From: Clostridiales bacterium UBA1775 | Lineage (GTDB): Bacteria > Bacillota > Clostridia > Monoglobales > Firm-18 | DNA length: 37,901 bases | Assembly: GCA_002314595.1 (NCBI GenBank) | Contig: DCGP01000026.1 | Coordinates: 1-37,901 of the forward strand | Reading direction: 5' to 3' | In this document: in pieces, positions 32,625 to 37,901 of the stretch | Numbering within the stretch: the first letter of the stretch is position 1 | How the letters are laid out: every line of letters starts with the position of its first letter | Program-made: the position numbers and the translations under genes | The notes under the pieces: model-generated | Database searches by the model: none | Seen by the model: the letters and a program-made list of their open reading frames with translations, nothing else | What the model was told of the DNA's origin: nothing

Positions 32625-34541
32625 CTACATACTTTTTGCATCTGCTAAGCTTTCGGAATACCCTTCCCAATCAATATATAAATTTTCAAGTTCTGCTTTT
32701 TTTACTTCAATGCTTTTAGATATTTCCATACTTTTTTCAAAGTCAGTTGCATTTTCAGGTAACAATATTTCCTTTTCCAAATTTGAGATTTCATTTTCCA
32801 TTATTTCAATTTGTTCTTCTGTTTTGGCAAGTTGATTTTTTAACTTGCGAATTAAGGCATCATGTTCCTTTTGTGCCTTGTAATCAAGCTTGGATTTTGT
32901 TTCTGCCCTTTGACAGTTTGTAACGCTTTCTTCATCTGTTTTATGGTCTTTAAAATACGTATAATCACCATTATATAGCTTTACCTTGTTGTTGCCCATA
33001 TAGTATATTTTATTTGCCAATTTGTTAATAAAATATCTGTCATGAGAAATCATAAATAAAGTGCCTTCATAATCAAGCAATGCCTGTTCTAAAGCCTCTC
33101 TGGACTTAATATCTAAATGGTTTGTAGGTTCGTCAAGTATTAGGCAGTTTGCACCTAAAAGCATTAGTTTTAGTAGGACAATTCTTGCCTTTTCTCCACC
33201 ACTTAATGCACTTATCGGTGTAAATACATCATCATTTTTAAATAAAAATGTTGCCATAGCGTTTCTGACCTGGGTTTGGTTTAGCTTGGGATATGCGTCC
33301 CAAATTTCATCAATAGCGTCTTTTGATGAATCTAAATTCTGTTGTTTTTGGTCATAGTATCCTATTTCAATATTTTCACCGATTTTATATGTACCACTTG
33401 TAGGGGCTTGTTTTCCCAATAAAATCTTAAATAATGTTGTTTTACCACAACCGTTAGCGCCTAATAGGAATACTCGTTCACCACGTTTTATGTCAATATT
33501 AGCATTTTCAAAAAGCTTGTTTTCTCCAAATGCCATTGAAAGTTCGTTACAAGATAAAACGTCATTGCCGCCCAATGATTTAATGCCAAACTTAAATCTT
33601 ATATTTTCTTGCATAACCTCAGGCTTTTCTAAATCCTTTTCAAGTCTGTCAATTTGCTTTTGCTTACTTTCTGCTGTTTTAATGTTCTTTTCTCTATTCC
33701 AACGCCTTTGCTGCTGGATTATTCCTTCAATTCTGTTAATCTCTTTTTCAGTATTTTCATACTTTCGTAAAATAGTCTTTTGCCTTTCTTCCTTTTGTAA
33801 TATATATGTGGAATAATTCCCGTTATAGATAGTTAGTTTGTTGTTTTCAAGCTCAAATGTTTTGGTTGTAACCCTGTCTAAAAAGTATCTGTCATGGGAA
33901 ATTACAACGAAAGCACCCTTATATTCTTTTAAAAACCCTTCTAACCATTCTACTGACTCAATATCTAAATGGTTTGTAGGCTCGTCTAAAAATAATAGAT
34001 TGCTATCACCTAAAAGAAGTTTACATAATATCACTCTTGTTTGTTCTCCACCACTTAAAGAGGAAAATGGGGTAACAAAATCACTTTCTTTAAATCCCAG
34101 CCCCATAAGGCTTGCCTTTGCAATGTTTTTGTATACAAATCCACCTTTTAGGTTGTATTCTTCATTTAATCTGTGTTGTTCGTCTGTTAATTTTTCTATA
34201 TCATCTGTGTTGGAATTTAAAAGAATGTTTATTTCTTCAAGTCTGTTTTCAATTTCAATTAAAGGAGCGTATACAGAAATTATTTCGTCCCAAATTGTTT
34301 TGGACGAGTTCATAGACGCTTGTTGCTGCATATATCCAATGTTGGTTTCTTTGCTTTTAAAAACTTCCCCCCCATCGCTGTCCATTTCACCTAATAACAT
34401 TTTAAACAGTGTGGTTTTGCCGGTTCCGTTAGCGCCTATAAGCCCTATTTTATCATTATTTTCAATACCAAAAGATACTTTATCAAAAAGTACCCTTGTA
34501 CCAAATGCTTTTTTTAAATTAGAACAGTTAATTAGTACCAT
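32625..34541 (-). CDS. ABC-F family ATPase
   Basis: 638 residues with two ABC domains and no membrane segment. Domain 1: GLIGANGTGKTTLFKML, LSGGEQTRVILCKLL, LLFLDEPTNHLD. Domain 2: FLLGANGCGKTTLFKIL, LSGGEKARIVLLKLM, CLILDEPTNHLD. A charged linker (about 240-300) and a coiled-coil C-terminal tail (about 560-630) complete the Uup/YdiF-like layout. ABC-F proteins act on the ribosome as translation factors or resistance factors; nothing here points to resistance. The start is the ATG at 34541 after AAGGAAAAA; the frame extends 20 codons upstream without a site. Confidence 0.93.
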   Translation of the reverse strand: MVLINCSNLKKAFGTRVLFDKVSFGIENNDKIGLIGANGTGKTTLFKMLLGEMDSDGGEVFKSKETNIGYMQQQASMNSSKTIWDEIISVYAPLIEIENRLEEINILLNSNTDDIEKLTDEQHRLNEEYNLKGGFVYKNIAKASLMGLGFKESDFVTPFSSLSGGEQTRVILCKLLLGDSNLLFLDEPTNHLDIESVEWLEGFLKEYKGAFVVISHDRYFLDRVTTKTFELENNKLTIYNGNYSTYILQKEERQKTILRKYENTEKEINRIEGIIQQQRRWNREKNIKTAESKQKQIDRLEKDLEKPEVMQENIRFKFGIKSLGGNDVLSCNELSMAFGENKLFENANIDIKRGERVFLLGANGCGKTTLFKILLGKQAPTSGTYKIGENIEIGYYDQKQQNLDSSKDAIDEIWDAYPKLNQTQVRNAMATFLFKNDDVFTPISALSGGEKARIVLLKLMLLGANCLILDEPTNHLDIKSREALEQALLDYEGTLFMISHDRYFINKLANKIYYMGNNKVKLYNGDYTYFKDHKTDEESVTNCQRAETKSKLDYKAQKEHDALIRKLKNQLAKTEEQIEIMENEISNLEKEILLPENATDFEKSMEISKSIEVKKAELENLYIDWEGYSESLADAKSM

Positions 34542-34603
34542 AGCTTTTTCCTTTGTTATATTTATATGGTATATTATATAATATTTTCGGAAATTTTGCA
34601 AGG

Positions 34604-35848
34604 CTACTGTATGTGAATATCGGCATTTAAGGAGTTTAGTCTTTCTGCAAAGTTACTATATCCTCTTTCTATATGACCTACATCCTCAATTACAGTTTCA
34701 CCGTACGCATTAAGCCCTGCTATTACTAATCCTGCACCGGCTCTTAAATCGGTTGCCTTAACCTTTGCACCTGTAAGATTTGTACCTTCAACTACTGCAG
34801 TTCTGCCGTCAACCTTAATTGATGCTCCCATTCTGCCAAGCTCCGGTATGTGCATAAACCTGTTTTCAAATACAGTTTCCACAACCATACTTGTTCCCCT
34901 TGCACCACTCATTAACGCCACGTATGGTGCTTGTAAATCTGTTGGAAACCCGGGGTAAGGCATTGTTTTAATATCAGCCGAGCCTGCTCCGTTTGAGGCA
35001 TCTACAATAAGACTGTTTTCATTTGCCTTTGTGTATACTCCACATTCGTTAAGCTTGGCAATAATAGGCTTTAAATGTTCTGTAATTACGTTGTTAATTA
35101 TAGCACAACCCTTGGTACTTGCAACAGCAAAGGCAAATGTACCTGCCTCAATTCTGTCAGGAATTACTGAAAAATCAGTGCCTTTTAGGGCTTCAACTCC
35201 CTCAATTGTTATATTGTCAGTTCCTGCACCATACACCTTGCCACCCATTTTGTTAATGAAATCTGCAAGATTAGTGATTTCCGGTTCTGCAGCTGCATTT
35301 TCAATTATAGTTGTACCCTTTGCAACAGAGGCAGCCATTATTAGATTTTCAGTAGCGCCAACACTTGGGAAGTCCAAATAAATTTTAGCCCCATGTAGCC
35401 TTTGACATTCTGCTTCAATGTATCCGTGGCCTTGGTTTACATTTGCTCCCATTGATGTAAAGCCTTTTAAGTGCAAATCTATTGGCCTTGCGCCAATTTG
35501 ACAACCTCCGGGCATTGATATTCTTATTTTACCTGTCTTTGCAAGTAGTGGCCCTGCCACAAGTATAGATGCTCTTAATTTGTTTACGGTTTCGTAAGAC
35601 ATTATATCGCTTTTTGGGTTACTGCAAAATATTTCGTAGGTATCATATCTTTTTTCTATTTCACAGCCTAAACAGGATAATAGTTCACACATATTTTTAA
35701 TGTCAGTAAGGTCAGGTACATTGGATATTTTACATTCTCCATCTGCAAGCAACGTGGCTGCAAGTATTGGCAATGCTGCATTTTTAGACCCGTTTATGTC
35801 AATTGAACCATACAGAGCCCTTCCACCTTTAATAATGTAACTTTTCAA
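34604..35848 (-). CDS. murA: UDP-N-acetylglucosamine 1-carboxyvinyltransferase
   Basis: 414 residues, full length. K22-N23 in INGSKNAALPILAATLLADG and the loop cysteine C116 in MPGGCQIGARPIDLHLKG match the catalytic residues of MurA, the first committed enzyme of peptidoglycan synthesis. Having Cys rather than Asp here implies the usual fosfomycin-sensitive form. It starts with TTG, 11 bases after GAAGGGA. The gene lies upstream of the ABC-F gene on the same strand. Confidence 0.97.
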   Translation of the reverse strand: MKSYIIKGGRALYGSIDINGSKNAALPILAATLLADGECKISNVPDLTDIKNMCELLSCLGCEIEKRYDTYEIFCSNPKSDIMSYETVNKLRASILVAGPLLAKTGKIRISMPGGCQIGARPIDLHLKGFTSMGANVNQGHGYIEAECQRLHGAKIYLDFPSVGATENLIMAASVAKGTTIIENAAAEPEITNLADFINKMGGKVYGAGTDNITIEGVEALKGTDFSVIPDRIEAGTFAFAVASTKGCAIINNVITEHLKPIIAKLNECGVYTKANENSLIVDASNGAGSADIKTMPYPGFPTDLQAPYVALMSGARGTSMVVETVFENRFMHIPELGRMGASIKVDGRTAVVEGTNLTGAKVKATDLRAGAGLVIAGLNAYGETVIEDVGHIERGYSNFAERLNSLNADIHIQ

Positions 35849-35930
35849 AAAAATAACAGTCCCTTCATAAGTATTCTTATATAAGTATACCCTTGACGGA
35901 AACTGATATTCTAAAATTAAAATCTTTTAT

Positions 35931-35959
35931 TTGACAAAATTCGTATTTGAATTTATAAT
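35931..35959 (+). promoter_or_regulatory. Perfect sigma-A promoter of the small Cys-rich gene
   Basis: TTGACA (35931-35936), a 17-base spacer and TATAAT (35954-35959): exact consensus, with the start site about 25 bases before the ATG at 35991. Confidence 0.9.
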
Positions 35960-35990
35960 ATTATTAGATACTGATTTAAGGAGTAAAAAA

Positions 35991-36221
35991 ATGCGTAGTT
36001 TGATTAAATTAAATGAAGATGACAGAAGTCCATGCTGTGAAATGTGTGTATATTCTAAAAAGCTTGCAGGGTTAAATGAGCTTTCTTGTGAAAAGAAGGG
36101 CATTGTGTCTGCAAATAACGTTTGCAGAAAGTTTTCATTGGATATTTTGAAAAAAACTGCCAACAGAAAGCGTACATTAGATAAAGATAAAATTAAAAAG
36201 CTTGATTTTTCAATAGACTAA
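35991..36221 (+). CDS. Small cysteine-rich conserved protein, probable zinc ribbon
   Basis: 76 residues. SPCCEMCVYSKKLAGLNELS, then C, then VCRKFSLD gives a CC-x2-C ... C ... C pattern followed by a basic tail (KKTANRKRTLDKDKIKK). The layout resembles a small clostridial family of unknown function with CxxC-CKKKG-CRKF blocks. The start follows AAGGAG. It is transcribed alone from a consensus promoter, and its stop overlaps the convergent birA stop by 4 bases. Confidence 0.75.
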   Translation: MRSLIKLNEDDRSPCCEMCVYSKKLAGLNELSCEKKGIVSANNVCRKFSLDILKKTANRKRTLDKDKIKKLDFSID

Positions 36222-36970
36222 TCACAACCGTAAATTCCACGTATTGAAACCTCGCCGGAATTTACGGTTAATTTTTTTCCGTTAACCTCAACTATCAATT
36301 CACCCTTTTCGGTTATTCCGGTTGCTGTGCCGGTAATCTCTTTGCCACCATTTATTATTTTAACTTCCTTGCCTTTGTTTATACACAATTTTTCAAAGGC
36401 TGTAATTATTTCATTAACATTGCCGTCTAAAAGCAAGTTATAATATAATTCAAATTTTTCTAATACCTTTTGTGTGATTTCGTCGTTGTTTTGCTTTTGG
36501 TCGGTTAATAAAAATAAGGAAGTAGCTTTGTTTTTTAATTCATCGGGAAAACAATTTGCATTTGTATTTATGCCAATTCCGTTAATAATTTTTTCAACCC
36601 TGTTATTTTTCAAAACCATTTCTACCAATATTCCACAAACCTTTTTGCCATGGTAGACAATATCATTTGGCCATTTGATTTTAAAATCAAATTCAAACAT
36701 TTCTTTTAAGGCTTCACAAACAGCAATACCACTGACTAACGAAACTTGAAAGACGTTTTCGGGGTCTATATTCGGACGCAACAGCATACTCATCCATATA
36801 CCATCACCATTTTTTGATTCCCATACTCTGCCCATTCTGCCCTTGCCGTTAGTTTGTGATTTGGCAATAAATACAGTTCCGTTTTCCAAATCACTTTCCT
36901 TTGCAATAGTGTTTGTAGATGAAACTTGTTCATACATTATTATATTTTTAAATATTGTAGGTGGTTTCAT
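36218..36970 (-). CDS. birA: Biotin--[biotin carboxyl-carrier] ligase
   Basis: 250 residues covering only the catalytic and C-terminal domains: EQVSSTNTIAKE, the biotin/ATP loop NGKGRMGRVWES, KIKWPNDIVYHGKKVCGILV and GIGINTNANCFP, then the SH3-like tail. The N-terminal DNA-binding domain of bifunctional BirA is absent, so it should modify carboxylases without repressing biotin genes. GGGAG precedes the ATG at 36970. It is convergent with the Cys-rich gene. Confidence 0.96.
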   Translation of the reverse strand: MKPPTIFKNIIMYEQVSSTNTIAKESDLENGTVFIAKSQTNGKGRMGRVWESKNGDGIWMSMLLRPNIDPENVFQVSLVSGIAVCEALKEMFEFDFKIKWPNDIVYHGKKVCGILVEMVLKNNRVEKIINGIGINTNANCFPDELKNKATSLFLLTDQKQNNDEITQKVLEKFELYYNLLLDGNVNEIITAFEKLCINKGKEVKIINGGKEITGTATGITEKGELIVEVNGKKLTVNSGEVSIRGIYGCD

Positions 36971-36993
36971 AGTATAACTCCCATAGCGAAAAC

Positions 36994-37025
36994 AAAAGGC
37001 TGTAAAGCAATGTTTACAGCCTTTT
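36994..37025 (-). terminator. Intrinsic terminator after the sugar-importer ATPase gene
   Basis: A 13-base-pair stem (AAAAGGCTGTAAA, 36994-37006, with 37013-37025) and a six-base loop, T-rich at the end on the - strand. It lies directly downstream of the ugpC-like gene and upstream of birA. Confidence 0.9.
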
Positions 37026-37036
37026 AATAATTTAAA

Positions 37037-37901
37037 TTAGTTTAAAATTGTAAGTTCAGTATCCTTATCAAAGATATGAAGCTTGTTAAGGTCAAATGCA
37101 ACCTTTACATTGTCCCCTGCCTTAGCTGTTGAACGAGCATTTACTCTTGCAACTGTCTTAACACCGTTAATGATTAGATATAAGTAAGTTTCAGCACCCA
37201 TCATTTCAGTAACATCAACAAATGCATCAATAACACCTTCCGGAGCATTTGCAAGGAATGTTTCTTCGTCGTGGATGTGTTCCGGTCTAACACCGAATAC
37301 AACCTCTTTACCCATATAATCTTTAATTGACTCAGCTGATGCTTTGCCGTGAGGAAGCTTTAATTTGCTGTCGCCAATTACTGCGTAAACATCTTCGCCG
37401 TCTTTTTCTAAAACACCATTAAAGAAGTTCATTTGTGGGCTGCCAATGAAGCCTGCTACGAACATATTAGTAGGTCTTTCGTATAGTTCGATAGGAGAAT
37501 CAACTTGTTGAATGAAACCATCCTTCATAACAACGATTCTTGTACCCATTGTCATAGCTTCTGTTTGGTCATGTGTTACATAGATAAATGTTGTTTGTAA
37601 ATTCTTATGAAGCTTACCGATTTCTGTTCTCATTTGAACACGTAGCTTAGCATCTAAGTTTGAAAGAGGTTCGTCCATAAGGAATACCTTAGGTTCACGA
37701 ACGATAGCACGACCTAAAGCAACACGCTGTCTTTGACCACCTGACAAAGCCTTTGGCTTTCTGTCAAGCAAGTGAGCGATGTCCAAAATTTGAGCAGCTT
37801 CTTCAACACGTCTTTTAATTTCATCTTTTGGAACTTTACGTAGCTTCAAACCAAAAGCCATATTATCAAAAACTGACATATGAGGATATAGAGCATAGTT
37901 T
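37037..37901 (-). CDS. ugpC: Carbohydrate ABC importer ATPase, MsmK/UgpC type (5' end outside the window)
   Basis: About 287 residues visible, and the frame runs on past the window edge (NYALYPHMSVFDNMAFGLKL). Signature LSGGQRQRVALGRAIVREPK, Walker B VFLMDEPLSNLD and H-loop YVTHDQTEAMTMG are followed by the TOBE/OB regulatory domain with VVFGVRPEHI. Walker A lies outside. This family energises several sugar importers from one shared ATPase gene. No permease or binding protein is visible, consistent with a shared, unlinked ATPase, but neighbours beyond the edge are unknown. Confidence 0.93.
   Translation of the reverse strand, partial: NYALYPHMSVFDNMAFGLKLRKVPKDEIKRRVEEAAQILDIAHLLDRKPKALSGGQRQRVALGRAIVREPKVFLMDEPLSNLDAKLRVQMRTEIGKLHKNLQTTFIYVTHDQTEAMTMGTRIVVMKDGFIQQVDSPIELYERPTNMFVAGFIGSPQMNFFNGVLEKDGEDVYAVIGDSKLKLPHGKASAESIKDYMGKEVVFGVRPEHIHDEETFLANAPEGVIDAFVDVTEMMGAETYLYLIINGVKTVARVNARSTAKAGDNVKVAFDLNKLHIFDKDTELTILN

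Noticed and set aside
33838..34581. A 247-codon open frame antisense to the ABC-F gene
   Set aside because: The opposite strand encodes a full, motif-complete ABC-F protein; this frame has no site or recognisable domain.

Overview
The window is a stretch of chromosome from an AT-rich, low-GC Gram-positive bacterium, most likely a spore-forming member of the Clostridia. The evidence is a spoVAC homologue, a CIRCE-controlled groESL operon, a WalR-type regulator with YycH and YycI, DUF421/DUF4363 and DUF6472 proteins, strong AGGAGG-type ribosome binding sites and seven probable TTG starts. No tRNA, rRNA, CRISPR array, transposase or phage gene was seen. No gene-free stretch exceeds 300 bases.

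Region 1 (1-11.2 kb, all + strand) is the distal part of a cell-surface polysaccharide operon: a membrane acyltransferase, three tandem GT2 glycosyltransferases, a polysaccharide pyruvyl transferase, a Wzx-type flippase, a MenD-like thiamine-diphosphate enzyme paired with a short-chain dehydrogenase, a GT14 glycosyltransferase and a PF14907 nucleotidyltransferase. Region 2 (11.2-17.9 kb, + strand) has its own promoter. It encodes a Wzz-like adaptor, a bacterial tyrosine kinase with an unusual C-terminal membrane and ectodomain extension, a PHP-type tyrosine phosphatase and an SLH-domain secreted protein. It ends in a compact cassette resembling a peptide-modification (RiPP-like) system: a 44-residue peptide, an HprK-like kinase, a PqqD-like protein, a soluble S24/S26-type peptidase and a DUF6472 protein.

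Region 3 (17.9-19.3 kb) is a small module bounded by two copies of the same 28-bp terminator. It holds an XRE repressor divergent from a SHOCT-type membrane protein and a small membrane protein, with two perfect palindromic operators lying on a consensus promoter. Region 4 (19.3-22.7 kb) holds a solitary spoVAC and, divergent from it, a three-gene ABC importer (PF04392 type). The importer's leader can fold into a terminator or a mutually exclusive antiterminator.

Region 5 (22.7-26.0 kb, - strand) is groES-groEL under CIRCE and ispD-ispF. Region 6 (26.1-32.6 kb) holds DUF421/DUF4363 membrane proteins, a LysM-G5-M23 murein peptidase and walR on the + strand. Convergent to these are yycH, yycI and a small secreted protein on the - strand. 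There is no walK beside walR. Three promoters in the window carry 11-bp-phased TGTWAH-like repeats that look like WalR boxes: the capsule-regulation operon, the M23-walR operon and the small secreted protein. Together these suggest a regulon joining wall hydrolysis to surface-polymer synthesis. Region 7 (32.4-37.9 kb) carries DUF378, an ABC-F ATPase, murA, a small Cys-rich protein, a catalytic-domain-only birA and a sugar-importer ATPase (MsmK/UgpC type) cut by the window edge.
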